The translations under genes and the position numbers were made by a program. A stretch of DNA of 64,000 bases from Paenibacillus woosongensis (GTDB lineage Bacteria > Bacillota > Bacilli > Paenibacillales > Paenibacillaceae), in NCBI RefSeq assembly GCF_009725165.1, contig NZ_WNZW01000002.1:248001-312000 (forward strand), in the 5' to 3' direction. Below the pieces are notes generated by a model. The model saw only the letters and a list, made by a program, of their open reading frames with translations, was not told the DNA's origin and ran no database searches. Below are positions 25,027-34,972 of the stretch, piece by piece; position 1 is the first letter of the stretch, and each line of letters starts with the position of its first letter.

Positions 25027-26916
25027 TTATGAACGAGACAAGTAGCGTGATCGATGTGCGGATTTCTCCCAGACATAATTACTCAAAATGACGCTCATTT
25101 CATAAAACATAAATGGAGTTATCAAATAAATGCCGTTAAAATGCTCCAAAGCCGTGTCCAGCAATTCCTTGGCGATTTCCACGCCGACTTTGCGGCCTTC
25201 CTCTCCCTGCAGCCCATCCATCCGCTTTCTGACGCTGTCTGATAGCTGGATGCCGGGAACCTCGTTGTGCAGATACTCGGCATTTTTACCGCTGGCCAGC
25301 GGCATAATGCCGATGAAGATCGGGATATCCAGGTGAGCGGTCGCCTCTTTGACCGCAACGATCAGCTCAGGGTCGTAGACTGGCTGGGTCATGATATAGT
25401 CCGCGCCAGAGGCGATCTTTTTCTCCAGACGCTCGACGGCTTTATGCAAATGCTTCACGTTCGGGTTGAAGGCGGCGCCGACGACGAACTTCGCCTTTTG
25501 CTTCAGCGGTTTGCCCGAGAAGGCGATCCCTTCATTAAGCTGCTTGATCATACGGATGATTTCAAAGGAAGTCAAATCATATACCGAGCTCGAACCGGGC
25601 AAATCGCCGAAGCGGGCCGGATCGCCGGTTACGGCCAGCACATGGTCGATTCCAAGGGCATCAAAGCCCATCATGTGCGACTGGGTGCCGATGAGGTTGC
25701 GGTCGCGGCAGGCAATATGAATGAGCGGACGCAGCCCCGTCTCGGACTGGACGAGATGTCCCAGCGCCATATTGCTCATCCGCGTGACAGCCAGCGAGTT
25801 ATCAGCCAGAGTCAAGGCATCGACTCCCGCCTCCTTCAGAGCGGCTGCTCCATCCATAAATCTGCGGATATCCAGATCGCGCGGCGGATCGAGCTCGACG
25901 ATGACCGTATGGCGCTCTTTCACGAGATCCACGATGCTCGGCTCTGCAGCTTGCCCCCCGAAGCTCTCCCCAGCCTGATTCTCCCGCTCAGCAGCAACGA
26001 TGGAAGGCCTTACCTCCGGCAAAGCCGCCCCTTCCTGGAGCGGCTGGGCCGTGTAATCGGCGAGCGCCCCGGCAATTGCGGAAATATGCTCCGGCGTCGT
26101 GCCGCAGCAGCCGCCAACCAGCCGGGCGCCCAGGTCCGCGAAGGAAAGCGCGCATTCACCGAAATACTCCGGAGTTGCTCCATATACATATTCTCCATCT
26201 ATATAGTCCGCTAAACCCGCATTCGGGAAGACGGACAGCGGAATATCAAGCGGCCCCCCGAGACGCTCCATTACGCTCATGATCCCCTTAGGGCCTGAAT
26301 GGCAATTGAAGCCGAGCACGTCGGCGCCCTCCTGGCGCAAAACTCCGAAGGCTTCCTTTATACTGTAGCCGTCCAAGGTCCGGCCTAGCTGATCGACAGC
26401 GAACTGGCAGATGACAGGAATAGAAGTATGCTGCCGCGCTTTGCCTAGCGCAATCCGCATTTCCTCCAGGTCATAGAAGGTTTCGAACAGAAGCGCATCA
26501 ACATCTTCCGTCAGCAAAGCGGCAATTTGCTGCTCATAATATTTATTCAGCTCCGGAACGGAGACGTTGACCCTTTTCCCGCCGCGAATCGACCCTACCG
26601 CCCCGGCAACATAAGCGTCTGTGCCCGCTACGTTTCTGGCAATGCGTACGGCCGCTTTGTTGATTTCCTCCACCTTGGATTCCAATCCGAACTTAGCGAG
26701 CTTATAATAATTCGCCGAGAACGTGTTCGTCTCCAGCAGCTGCGCCCCAGCCTCTATATAACGGCGATGGACGTCGCCAATGACTTCAGGTCTTAGTAAA
26801 TTAAATTCTTCATAAGAAATGCCTACGGGAAAACCGAGCTGATATAAATAAGTGCCCAGCGCCCCGTCCCCGATCAGTACCTCATGCTTCATTTTCTCGC
26901 GTAAATCCGGCCTCAT
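25027..26916 (-). CDS. Bifunctional homocysteine S-methyltransferase / methylenetetrahydrofolate reductase (YitJ type)
   Basis: The fused enzyme probably reduces methylene-tetrahydrofolate and transfers a methyl group to homocysteine, giving methionine. The N-terminal domain (about 1-310) has VLIGDGALGTYLYQLG, ETNTFSANYYKL, FNCHSGP and the zinc-site VGGCCGTTPEHI. The C-terminal domain (about 335-625) is MTHFR, with VIVELDPPRD, LAVTGDP and GADYIMTQPVYD. I start it at ATG 26916 behind GGAGGT. The upstream 135 bases hold no room for the SAM riboswitch that controls yitJ in Bacillus subtilis. An upstream terminator separates it from dapF. Confidence 0.92.
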   Translation of the reverse strand: MRPDLREKMKHEVLIGDGALGTYLYQLGFPVGISYEEFNLLRPEVIGDVHRRYIEAGAQLLETNTFSANYYKLAKFGLESKVEEINKAAVRIARNVAGTDAYVAGAVGSIRGGKRVNVSVPELNKYYEQQIAALLTEDVDALLFETFYDLEEMRIALGKARQHTSIPVICQFAVDQLGRTLDGYSIKEAFGVLRQEGADVLGFNCHSGPKGIMSVMERLGGPLDIPLSVFPNAGLADYIDGEYVYGATPEYFGECALSFADLGARLVGGCCGTTPEHISAIAGALADYTAQPLQEGAALPEVRPSIVAAERENQAGESFGGQAAEPSIVDLVKERHTVIVELDPPRDLDIRRFMDGAAALKEAGVDALTLADNSLAVTRMSNMALGHLVQSETGLRPLIHIACRDRNLIGTQSHMMGFDALGIDHVLAVTGDPARFGDLPGSSSVYDLTSFEIIRMIKQLNEGIAFSGKPLKQKAKFVVGAAFNPNVKHLHKAVERLEKKIASGADYIMTQPVYDPELIVAVKEATAHLDIPIFIGIMPLASGKNAEYLHNEVPGIQLSDSVRKRMDGLQGEEGRKVGVEIAKELLDTALEHFNGIYLITPFMFYEMSVILSNYVWEKSAHRSRYLSRS

Positions 26917-27074
26917 ATTCCTTACCTCCACAGCCCACATTCTATTTCAAGATCTATCGCAAACTCGTTTTCATTCTAATGTACCACAAAATCAGGCTGA
27001 ATGGTTAGAAAAAGCATCGTACCCTCTAGCCGCGAGCGCTGCCATTCCCTACCATCGAACCGGCTTTGAGAGAG

Positions 27075-27105
27075 CAAAAAAGAAGAGGCCTCCTGGCCTC
27101 TTCTT
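27075..27105 (-). terminator. Terminator of dapF, overlapping its stop codon
   Basis: AAGAAGAGGCC pairs with GGCCTCTTCTT across a four-base loop, followed by T6 on the minus strand. The hairpin starts within the stop codon of dapF. Confidence 0.85.
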
Positions 27106-27946
27106 AGCGCAATTGCCCGATCCTCCCTTCGTACACCGTCTCCGCAGGACCGCTCATGTATACATGGTTATCCGTTTCGCTCCACTCCACATATAAATCA
27201 CCGCCCGCGAGGCCGATCCAGGCTGCGCGGTCTGTATATCCGTGCAGAACGGAGGCGACCAGCGTAGCGCAGGCGCCGGTTCCACAGGCCAGGGTCGAGC
27301 CGGCGCCCCGTTCCCATACCCGCATTTCCACGCGGTCCCGGGCCGTAACTGTAGCGAATTCGACATTTGTTTTTTGCGGGAAAATAGGATGCTCCTCGAG
27401 CATGGGCCCCCACTTATACAGATCAAACACAGCTGCATCTTCGACAAAAATAACGCAGTGGGGGTTGCCCATGGAGACCGCCGTAAACCTGAATCGCTGT
27501 CCGTTTACTTCCAGCGGCCAATCCAGTACCGGGCTTGCTTCCAGCGTGGTCGGAACGGCGCGCCCGCGAAGAATAGGCTCCCCCATGTCGATGCGCACGG
27601 ACGAGACTGCGCCTGAATCCGTCTTCAGCTCCGCCAGTTGCACGCCGGCGCCCAACGTTTCAATGCTGACCTTCCTGCGGTCGATATACCCCTTCTCATA
27701 CACGTACTTGCAGACGCAGCGAATGGCGTTTCCGCATTGCTCCGCCTCTGTTCCGTCGGAATTAAAGATTCTCATTTGGAAGTCCGCCCGCTCCGACGGC
27801 AAAATAAACACCAATCCGTCGGCCCCCGCGCCGAAATAGCGGTTGCACCATTTCACAGCGAGAGAAGAAGCATACTCCGGCAGTTCCTTCTCTCCGTCAA
27901 TCACAAGGAAATCATTTCCGAGCCCGTGCATTTTCGTAAATTTCAT
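27104..27946 (-). CDS. dapF: Diaminopimelate epimerase
   Basis: DapF converts LL- to meso-diaminopimelate for lysine and peptidoglycan synthesis. About 280 residues, opening MKFTKMHGLGNDFLVID. The two catalytic cysteines are in EQCGNAIRC (near residue 84) and LACGTGACATLVA (near 228). The substrate-contact motif MGNPHCVIF and WERGAGSTLACG are also present. I prefer the ATG at 27946 behind GGGGTGG to one nine bases upstream. It appears to be a single-gene unit downstream of the calcium ATPase. Confidence 0.96.
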   Translation of the reverse strand: MKFTKMHGLGNDFLVIDGEKELPEYASSLAVKWCNRYFGAGADGLVFILPSERADFQMRIFNSDGTEAEQCGNAIRCVCKYVYEKGYIDRRKVSIETLGAGVQLAELKTDSGAVSSVRIDMGEPILRGRAVPTTLEASPVLDWPLEVNGQRFRFTAVSMGNPHCVIFVEDAAVFDLYKWGPMLEEHPIFPQKTNVEFATVTARDRVEMRVWERGAGSTLACGTGACATLVASVLHGYTDRAAWIGLAGGDLYVEWSETDNHVYMSGPAETVYEGRIGQLR

Positions 27947-28029
27947 CAAAACCACCCCTTCAAGCTTTGGCCAGCAAAGCTAAACTATGGGGTTAGTCTA
28001 TAATTTGAGGGCTCGAAAAGGTATTGATT

Positions 28030-30837
28030 TTATGCACGAATATTTGTACTCTTCGCCGGTGCGAACGGGCCCGAACTGTTGTACTTGCGGCGGTTCCTCC
28101 GCCCTGACCAGACGCTGCCCGCGCCGAGCAGGAACGTTGGAATGCCCGCGGCCACGAGAGTAATGGACCATTCCCGCGGCGAAAGCGGAACGGTCTTGAA
28201 AATCGGCTGCAGCGGCTCAATGTAGATAACGCCAAGCAGCAGTAGAATGGAAGATAACACCGCGATGACGAGCAGGCGGTTCTGCAAAATGTTGCGGTGG
28301 AAAATAGACCGCGAGCTGCGGCAGTCGAAGACATGGATGAGCTGGGCCATGACCAGCGTGGCAAACGCCACCGATTGCGCCTTAACGAGCTGGCCTTCCG
28401 CTCCCGGATTGCTCTGCAGTGTAATCCAGAAGGCGCCGAGCGTACACAGGCCGATCAGCAGGCCCCGGCTCAGAATCTTCCAGCCGAGGCGGCGGGCAAA
28501 GATGTTCTCGGTTGCGCCGCGCGGCTTATGCTCCATCAGATCCTTCTCCGGCTGATCCACCCCGAGCGCCATAGCAGGCAGGCCGTCCGTCACTAAATTT
28601 ACCCAGAGAATTTGGATCGGCATGAGCGGCAGCGGCAGACCGGCCAGCATGGCGAACAGCATCGTCAATATTTCGCCCACATTGGAGGCCAGCAAATACC
28701 TGATGAATTTGCGTATATTCTCGTAAATGTTCCGTCCTTCCTCGATCGCGGCGACAATCGACGAGAAATTATCGTCGGTCAAAATGAGCGAGGACGCTTC
28801 TTTGGAAACGTCGGTTCCCGTGATCCCCATGGCGATGCCAATGTCGGCCGCTTTGATAGCGGGGGCATCATTGACACCGTCTCCTGTCATGGCAACCACA
28901 TGCCCCCTCCGCTGCAGAGCCTTCACGATGCGCAGCTTATGCTCCGGCGATACCCGGGAATAGACGCTAATGCCGTCCGCCTTCGCTTCCAGCTCCTCGT
29001 CGCTGAGCATGTTCAGCTCCGAGCCGGAGACCGATTCGCCGCCACGCTGCAAAATCCCTAAATCCTGGGCGATCGCTTCGGCGGTGAGCCCATGATCCCC
29101 TGTAATCATCACCGTCTTAATGCCCGCTTTGCGGCAGACCGCGATTGCATCGCGAACCTCCCGCCGCGGCGGGTCGATCATGCCGGTCAGGCCGACGAAT
29201 ACCAGCTGTGATTCTACCGCATCCTCGCTGTTCGTATTTTCATGGGAGCGGAGCTCGCGATAAGCCATGCCCAGAACGCGGAGCGCCCGGCGCGCCATGT
29301 CTTCGTTCGCGGCCTGCACCCTTTGGCGCAGCGTGCCCGTGAAAGGCACGACCTTACCCTCCCATAATATGTACGAGCAGCGCTCCAGCAGCATATCCGG
29401 AGCCCCTTTCACAAAAGCCAGGGCTCCGCCCTGATGGGATACAACGACGGACATTCTTTTGCGTTTGGAATCGAAAGGATGCTCCTTCTCACGCTTGTAT
29501 ACTCCGCTTAGCGTGCTTGCGGTCAGCCCCATTTTGGCCGCTAAGGTGACGAGCGCCCCTTCCGTCGGGTCTCCCTTCAACTGCCAGCGGGATCCCCCAG
29601 GCTCCTCTTTGCCTTTACGCCGGCTGCCTGCGCTCTCTTCCTCTTCTTCCTCGTAAATGACGGCATTGCCGCACAATGCGCTAATTTGCAGCAAACGGCG
29701 CAGGCTCTGGTCCTTCTTCACGTCGAGCGGCTGCCCCTGCTCCATAACATGGCCGACCGGCTCATACCCGTCGCCAGTTACTTCAAGCGGCCGCCCTTCC
29801 AGCCAAACATGCGTAACCGTCATTTTATTTTGTGTCAAAGTGCCAGTCTTGTCGGAGCAGATGACCGAAGCGCAGCCAAGCGTCTCGACGGACGGAAGCT
29901 TGCGCACGATTGCTTTGCGCTTAATCATCCGCTGTACCCCTAACGCAAGGGCAATCGTCACAATTGCCGGCAAGCCCTCTGGAATAGCCGCAACAGCCAG
30001 GCTTACCCCAGCCAAGAACATGCTTCCGGCGGGCTGCCCGTGAATGATTCCGACCACGACGACAAGAACCGTCAAGGCGAGAGCCAAATAAATCAAAATT
30101 TTGCCGAGCTGCTCGAGCCTCCGCTGCAGCGGTGTCTCCTGCGCCTCCGTATTCTGGATCAGGTCGGCGATTTTGCCCATTTCCGTTTCCATCCCTGTGC
30201 GAATGACGATGCCCTTTCCACTCCCGCGGGTCACCATCGTTCCCATGAAGCCGATATTTTTCTGATCGCCAAGCGGAACTTCGCTTTCCCGGATCGTCTC
30301 CGAATGCTTATTTACCGGATGAGATTCGCCGGTTAACGCAGATTCCTCGGCATCGAGACTGCTCGTCTCCAGCCAGCGGATATCGGCCGGAATACGGTCT
30401 CCGCTCTCCACCATGACGATATCACCTGGTACGAGCTCTCGCGCCGTAATATCGCGGAAGCGTCCTTCCCGCAAAACTTTGGCATGGGGAGCAGACAACT
30501 GCTTGAGCGCCCTAAGCGACCGTTCGGCGCGAAATTCCTGGATAAAGCCCAGGACTCCGTTCAGGATGATGATGGCTATTATAGTAACGGCGTCCAAATA
30601 TTCACCGAGAAGTCCAGATATCAAGGTAGCTGCCATCAGTACGAGCATCATGAAATCCTTGAATTGGTTCAAGAAGAGGAGCAGCGGCGACACTTTCTGC
30701 ATTTCCTGCAGCTCATTCCAGCCGCTTTGCTCCTGCCTGCGCCGCGCCTCTTCTTCGGTCAGCCCCTGCTCCCGCGAGACGCCGAACCGTTCGAGAAGCT
30801 CCTCCCCACTCCGCTGGTGCCAGTTTTTTTGTTCCAT
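28030..30837 (-). CDS. P-type calcium-transporting ATPase (SERCA-like, YloB type)
   Basis: The 935-residue membrane pump resembles the P2A calcium ATPases. It shows the actuator motif ALTGESHPV, the M4 ion site [11 protein letters not shown], the phosphorylation motif [24 protein letters not shown] in the nucleotide domain, MITGDH and the hinge [22 protein letters not shown]. An N-terminal cation ATPase domain ([26 protein letters not shown]) and six C-terminal membrane segments complete it. A Ser/Gly/Glu-rich insertion ([20 protein letters not shown]) lies in the nucleotide domain. In Bacillus subtilis yloB is next to yloA (rqcH), and here the two genes are adjacent but divergent. Confidence 0.94.
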   Translation of the reverse strand: MEQKNWHQRSGEELLERFGVSREQGLTEEEARRRQEQSGWNELQEMQKVSPLLLFLNQFKDFMMLVLMAATLISGLLGEYLDAVTIIAIIILNGVLGFIQEFRAERSLRALKQLSAPHAKVLREGRFRDITARELVPGDIVMVESGDRIPADIRWLETSSLDAEESALTGESHPVNKHSETIRESEVPLGDQKNIGFMGTMVTRGSGKGIVIRTGMETEMGKIADLIQNTEAQETPLQRRLEQLGKILIYLALALTVLVVVVGIIHGQPAGSMFLAGVSLAVAAIPEGLPAIVTIALALGVQRMIKRKAIVRKLPSVETLGCASVICSDKTGTLTQNKMTVTHVWLEGRPLEVTGDGYEPVGHVMEQGQPLDVKKDQSLRRLLQISALCGNAVIYEEEEEESAGSRRKGKEEPGGSRWQLKGDPTEGALVTLAAKMGLTASTLSGVYKREKEHPFDSKRKRMSVVVSHQGGALAFVKGAPDMLLERCSYILWEGKVVPFTGTLRQRVQAANEDMARRALRVLGMAYRELRSHENTNSEDAVESQLVFVGLTGMIDPPRREVRDAIAVCRKAGIKTVMITGDHGLTAEAIAQDLGILQRGGESVSGSELNMLSDEELEAKADGISVYSRVSPEHKLRIVKALQRRGHVVAMTGDGVNDAPAIKAADIGIAMGITGTDVSKEASSLILTDDNFSSIVAAIEEGRNIYENIRKFIRYLLASNVGEILTMLFAMLAGLPLPLMPIQILWVNLVTDGLPAMALGVDQPEKDLMEHKPRGATENIFARRLGWKILSRGLLIGLCTLGAFWITLQSNPGAEGQLVKAQSVAFATLVMAQLIHVFDCRSSRSIFHRNILQNRLLVIAVLSSILLLLGVIYIEPLQPIFKTVPLSPREWSITLVAAGIPTFLLGAGSVWSGRRNRRKYNSSGPFAPAKSTNIRA

Positions 30838-31022
30838 CCTCCCTATTCCCCTCCCGTATTTTATGCCGTTTTACAGAGCGAAGGCTTTTCCACCTAGGGT
30901 AAATGTATTCGGGCCAGTCCTAAATTATCACAGGGGAGGACTTAAGTTTTTGCATGAAGTATGGCATCATAGAGAGAGCGCGATATGCGCCAAGGCACTT
31001 ATAAGAGGGAGACTGTACAATT

Positions 31023-32789
31023 ATGGCACTTGACGGAATCGTAACGCGTTCCATTGTCCACGAGCTGCAAATTTGCGTGGGCGGACGCATTAATAAAATA
31101 CATCAGCCATCCGAGAGCGATATCATTATCAATCTGCGCTCACAGGGTGAAAATAGAAGGTTAATCTTATCGGCTAATCCGACTTATCCGCGCGTTCATC
31201 TTACAGAACAGTCCTTTCCCAACCCGCAGGAAGCTCCCATGTTCTGCATGCTGCTGCGCAAGCATTGCGAAGGCGGCGTTATCGAGGCGATTACCCAGTA
31301 CGGGATGGAGCGGATTATCGCGCTCGATATCAGGCAGCGTGACGAGCTTGGGGATATTTCCGCCAAACGGATCATTATCGAGCTGATGGGACGGCACAGC
31401 AATATCATTCTCGTCGATCCCAACACAGGCGTGCAGCTGGACGGCATTCACCACGTCACCCCTTCCATCAGCAGCTACCGCGTCGTCATGCCGGGATTTG
31501 CCTATACGAAGCCGCCGGAGCAGCATAAGCTGAATCCGCTGGAAACCAGCAAGGAGCAATTCCTGTCAGCCTGGGGCGAAGCCGGGGAAGCAGCAGCAGA
31601 ATCCAGTCACTGGCTGGTGCAGGCTTATAGCGGCCTCAGCCCGCTGATCGCGGATGAAATTTATTATCGCGCCCGGCACAGCGAAGCTGACGCCAAAGCT
31701 CCCCTTGTACAAGAGCCCCTGCAGCCTGATGCATTATGGTCAACTTTCTCGGCCATGATGCTCGATATTGCCCGCCATCAATACCAGCCGATGACCGGTA
31801 ACAACATCAAAGGAAAACATGTATTTTCGGCCGTGTTGTTAAGTATGGTTCAGGGAGATATCCGGACGTTCGATTCGATCAGCGCTTGCATGGAGGATTA
31901 TTACGGGGAAAAGGCGCTGCGTGATACCGTGAAGCAAAAAACGAGCGATCTGCTGCGTTTTCTGCAAAATGAGCGCAGCAAAAATGTAAAGAAGCTGACG
32001 AAGCTGCAGGAGGATCTGGCGGAAGCCGAGGATGCCGAGAAATACCGGATCTCCGGGGAACTGCTCCTTGCTTCCCTTCACCAAATTGAAAAGGGCGACA
32101 AAGAAGCTGAGCTCATCAATTATTACGATGAAGAGCAAAAGCCTATGCGGATCTCCCTTGATCCGCTGCTGACTCCGTCCGAAAATGCGCAGCGTTATTT
32201 CAAGAAATACAACAAATTCAAAAACAGCCTGACGGTTATCGATGAACAAATGGACATCGCTCGCAGGGAAATCACGTATCTGGAGGGTTTGCTTCAGCAG
32301 CTGGATTATGCGACGCTGAACGATATCGATGAAATCCGCGAGGAATTGATCCAGCAGGGATACTTGAGACAAAGAAGCGGCAAAAGCAAGAAAAAAAAGA
32401 AGAGCGACCGTCCGACGCTCCATGTCTACACTTCTTCCGAAGGCATAGACATATACGTAGGCAAGAACAATCTGCAGAACGAGTACGTAACCAACCGCCT
32501 GGCCAGCCACAATGATACCTGGCTGCATACGAAGGACATTCCGGGCTCCCACGTCGTCATTCGAAGCGCCTCCTACGGGGAAGCCACATTAAACGAGGCA
32601 GCCCAGCTGGCAGCTTATTTCAGCCAGGCCAAGGAATCCAGCAGCGTACCCGTCGATTACACGCTGATCAGGCATGTTCGCAAGCCAAGCGGCGCGAAGC
32701 CCGGCTTCGTCATTTACGAGCAGCAGCGCACTTTGTTCGTCACGCCTGACGAGGCGCTTGTCAAGAGCCTGCCAAACACCATCAAATAA
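31023..32789 (+). CDS. rqcH: Rqc2/RqcH ribosome quality-control factor (NFACT family)
   Basis: RqcH binds 50S subunits carrying stalled peptidyl-tRNA and adds alanine tails that mark the peptide for degradation. Older annotation calls the family fibronectin-binding. The 588-residue protein has an NFACT-N domain (MALDGIVTRSIVHELQ, CMLLRKHCEGG, RIIALDIRQRDELG, ELMGRHSNIILVD) and a helix-hairpin-helix region. A long coiled coil spans about 295-455 and is followed by a lysine-rich stretch (KSKKKKKSDRP). The NFACT-R domain carries DTWLHTKDIPGSHVVIRS near residue 500. The ATG at 31023 follows GAGGGAGA. Confidence 0.95.
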   Translation: MALDGIVTRSIVHELQICVGGRINKIHQPSESDIIINLRSQGENRRLILSANPTYPRVHLTEQSFPNPQEAPMFCMLLRKHCEGGVIEAITQYGMERIIALDIRQRDELGDISAKRIIIELMGRHSNIILVDPNTGVQLDGIHHVTPSISSYRVVMPGFAYTKPPEQHKLNPLETSKEQFLSAWGEAGEAAAESSHWLVQAYSGLSPLIADEIYYRARHSEADAKAPLVQEPLQPDALWSTFSAMMLDIARHQYQPMTGNNIKGKHVFSAVLLSMVQGDIRTFDSISACMEDYYGEKALRDTVKQKTSDLLRFLQNERSKNVKKLTKLQEDLAEAEDAEKYRISGELLLASLHQIEKGDKEAELINYYDEEQKPMRISLDPLLTPSENAQRYFKKYNKFKNSLTVIDEQMDIARREITYLEGLLQQLDYATLNDIDEIREELIQQGYLRQRSGKSKKKKKSDRPTLHVYTSSEGIDIYVGKNNLQNEYVTNRLASHNDTWLHTKDIPGSHVVIRSASYGEATLNEAAQLAAYFSQAKESSSVPVDYTLIRHVRKPSGAKPGFVIYEQQRTLFVTPDEALVKSLPNTIK

Positions 32790-32810
32790 GCTGCGATATA
32801 TAACTTAAAC

Positions 32811-32865
32811 AACAAATCCTTCGGCCATTTGCTAATGCTTACATAGCAAGGACGAAGGATTTGTT
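32811..32865. terminator. Hairpin between convergent rqcH and PHP gene
   Basis: A 13-base stem, AACAAATCCTTCG with CGAAGGATTTGTT, encloses a 29-base loop that itself holds TTGCTA/TAGCAA. The T run is poor, so it may act as a weak bidirectional terminator or an mRNA end stabiliser. Confidence 0.6.
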
Positions 32866-32905
32866 CATCTTGGGCAGTGCACGCTGCTTTACTGCAGGTA
32901 CGAGG

Positions 32906-33784
32906 TCAGTTCTGACCTGCGTGCCCTGAGCGATGACGAAGCAGTTCCAATGTACTTAACGGTACTGTACGCGAGCCAATATCCCCGTGAAAGATCACGC
33001 CCTGCCGGACGCCATGGTAATCGGAACCGGCAGTCGGAATCAGATCGAACTCTTCTGCCATTTCCAGGTAACGCTGCTCGTCTGCTGCCCCATGGTCAGA
33101 GTGATACACTTCGATGCCTGCAGGCTGGCCCTGGGCAATAATCCGTTTGACCAGTTCGTCATCCCCATATAACCCGGGGTGCGCCAGCACAGGGACGCCG
33201 CCGGCCTCACGAATCCATTGCATCGCCTCCCCTGGCGCGATCCTGGGGACGCTTGCATAAGCCGGCTTCCCTTCGCCCAGATAACGGTCAAAGGCATCCC
33301 GCATATTCTCGGCATAGCCCTTTCGGACCAATGCATCGGCGATATGCGGCCGGCCGATGCTCTCATCGGGGCGAAGCGGGCGGCCAAGCCCATCCTTGAT
33401 CTCCTGGAGCGTCAGCGGCATTCCGAGGGCATGCAGCTTCTCCAAAATGAGCTCATTCCGCGCTTCTCGCGTAGCCCGAAGCCTCTGCAGTCTGCCCAGC
33501 AGCCTTTCATCCATGGTATCGATATAATAACCCAGCACGTGAATGTCGCGGCCCGCCGCGACCGTGCTGATTTCAACGCCCGGAACGACCGTGATGCCGT
33601 ATTGCTTCCCGGCGGCAAGCGCCTCTTCAATTCCGGCTACCGTATCATGATCCGTGATCGCGATGGCTGCCAGACCCTTCTCCCGGGCCAGACGGACATT
33701 TTCTGCAGGGGCGTTCATTCCATCGGAGGCCCGGGTATGAGTGTGCAAATCACATAAATTATCGAATACCGAATCGTTGATCAT
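32906..33784 (-). CDS. PHP-domain phosphoesterase (YciV/RNase AM-like)
   Basis: PHP proteins are metal-dependent phosphoesterases. The 292-residue product has the full set of metal motifs: DLHTHTRASDG, AIAITDHDT, VPGVEIS, GRPHIADALV, VLAHPG and GSDYHG. This arrangement matches the YciV/TrpH group, whose Escherichia coli member is a 5'-3' exonuclease on short RNA and DNA. That activity is inferred. The ATG at 33784 follows AAGGAGG. A LysR regulator gene ends 19 bases upstream on the same strand, so the pair is likely co-transcribed. Confidence 0.88.
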   Translation of the reverse strand: MINDSVFDNLCDLHTHTRASDGMNAPAENVRLAREKGLAAIAITDHDTVAGIEEALAAGKQYGITVVPGVEISTVAAGRDIHVLGYYIDTMDERLLGRLQRLRATREARNELILEKLHALGMPLTLQEIKDGLGRPLRPDESIGRPHIADALVRKGYAENMRDAFDRYLGEGKPAYASVPRIAPGEAMQWIREAGGVPVLAHPGLYGDDELVKRIIAQGQPAGIEVYHSDHGAADEQRYLEMAEEFDLIPTAGSDYHGVRQGVIFHGDIGSRTVPLSTLELLRHRSGHAGQN

Positions 33785-33803
33785 GGAGTTCCTCCTTAAC
33801 TGT

Positions 33804-34709
33804 CTACAAAGGTAGCTGCTGTTCCCGCAAAAAGGTCAGAAACGTAACTGCGGATACCGGAAGCAGCGTGGATTTCAAATGGATCGAATAAAACTGGCGC
33901 TTGAACTTCGCATCCTCGATTTCCAGAATCTCCAGCAATCCTAGGGCTAGCTCATGCTTGACCGATGACGGCGACAGAAATGTAAGACCGAAGCCGGCCT
34001 CGACTGCGGACTTCACGGCCCCTGTGCTTCCTAGCTCCATGACGATATCCAGCTCTGCGAGATCGATCCCGCTGCGTTCCAACTGCTCCTCCATGACTTG
34101 GCGGGTGCCCGAGCCCTTCTCCCGAAGGACGAACGGGTAGGATAATATGTCCGCTAGCTTCAGGGAGCCTTTGCTGGTGAGCGGATGCCCTGCAGGCACG
34201 ACCAGCTTCAACTCGTCCTCCATGACTGGCTCTGATATCATATCGGGATGATGCACAGGCGCTTCGACCAGGCCAAAATTAAGCTGATGGCTTACAATTT
34301 CGTCAATGATCTGCGTCGTATTCATCACCTTTAGCACGATAGAAATGTGCGGATACTGGCGTCCGAACGGGCCGAGCAGGCGCGGCAGCACATATTCGCC
34401 GATCGTGAGGCTGGAGCCGAGCAGCAGGCGCCCTTCCAGCATGGACGTGAACTGCGACATCGCCTTTTCGGTCTCGCGCATAAGCTCGATGCTTTTGCGC
34501 GCATACGGATATAAAGCTTTTCCCGCTTCGGTCAAATCAATACGCTTCGTCGATCGGACTAGCAGCTTCGTGCCGAAATAGTCCTCAAGCGATTGAATTT
34601 GCATCGTTACTGCAGGTTGGGTCATATGTAACGCCTGCGCGGCCGCCGAAAAGCTGCCCCGCTGGGCAACGGTATAAAAAATATGTAATTGGTGATAATT
34701 CAAAGCCAT
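33804..34709 (-). CDS. LysR family transcriptional regulator
   Basis: The 301-residue protein has the N-terminal LysR winged helix (LHIFYTVAQRGSFSAAAQALHMTQPAVTMQIQ as two short blocks) and a periplasmic-binding-like effector domain from about residue 90. The LysR group resembles CysL/YwfK and CbbR-type regulators, but the ligand cannot be told. Unusually for LysR, no divergent target gene is adjacent: the upstream gene is co-directional and 260 bases away. The downstream PHP gene is 19 bases off. The family is certain, the specific role unknown. Confidence 0.92.
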   Translation of the reverse strand: MALNYHQLHIFYTVAQRGSFSAAAQALHMTQPAVTMQIQSLEDYFGTKLLVRSTKRIDLTEAGKALYPYARKSIELMRETEKAMSQFTSMLEGRLLLGSSLTIGEYVLPRLLGPFGRQYPHISIVLKVMNTTQIIDEIVSHQLNFGLVEAPVHHPDMISEPVMEDELKLVVPAGHPLTSKGSLKLADILSYPFVLREKGSGTRQVMEEQLERSGIDLAELDIVMELGSTGAVKSAVEAGFGLTFLSPSSVKHELALGLLEILEIEDAKFKRQFYSIHLKSTLLPVSAVTFLTFLREQQLPL

Positions 34710-34894
34710 TGTCGCTTCACTCCTTCTTCTCCATTACAATAGCATGTTCATGCAAACAAAAACCAGTTAATTTCAACAGGTCGGGGAAAGCCATGGAGAG
34801 ACGTTCTCCATATCCATTTCATAAAGCAGCTTAAACCTGGCCGAATCGTAAGTGGAAGCGATAAAAAGCCCTGGCTCCCCATAGACCTTAAATA

Positions 34895-34931
34895 AAACAA
34901 AAAAAAGCAAACACATCTTCGTGTCTGCTTC
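34895..34931 (-). terminator. Terminator after the 145-residue gene
   Basis: On the minus strand AAGCAGACAC pairs with GTGTTTGCTT around GAAGAT (one mismatch), followed by a T-rich tract. The rest of 34710-34972 contains no gene I can support. Confidence 0.75.
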
Positions 34932-34972
34932 ATGACCTTCTCTAAATTAGAAACGCGCTACCCGCTCTCAAA

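Noticed and set aside
26917..27070. SAM riboswitch before the homocysteine methyltransferase/MTHFR gene
   Set aside because: The interval is short, carries no matching junction or terminator/antiterminator pattern, and the preceding hairpin belongs to dapF.
28030..30837. CRISPR, toxin-antitoxin or transposon elements across the window
   Set aside because: No repeat arrays, transposase motifs or inverted-terminal repeats were found while reading; repeats seen are terminators or the operator-like array.
34748..34933. A 61-residue frame between LysR and the orphan gene
   Set aside because: It covers the terminator hairpin, with no ribosome site or typical codon use.
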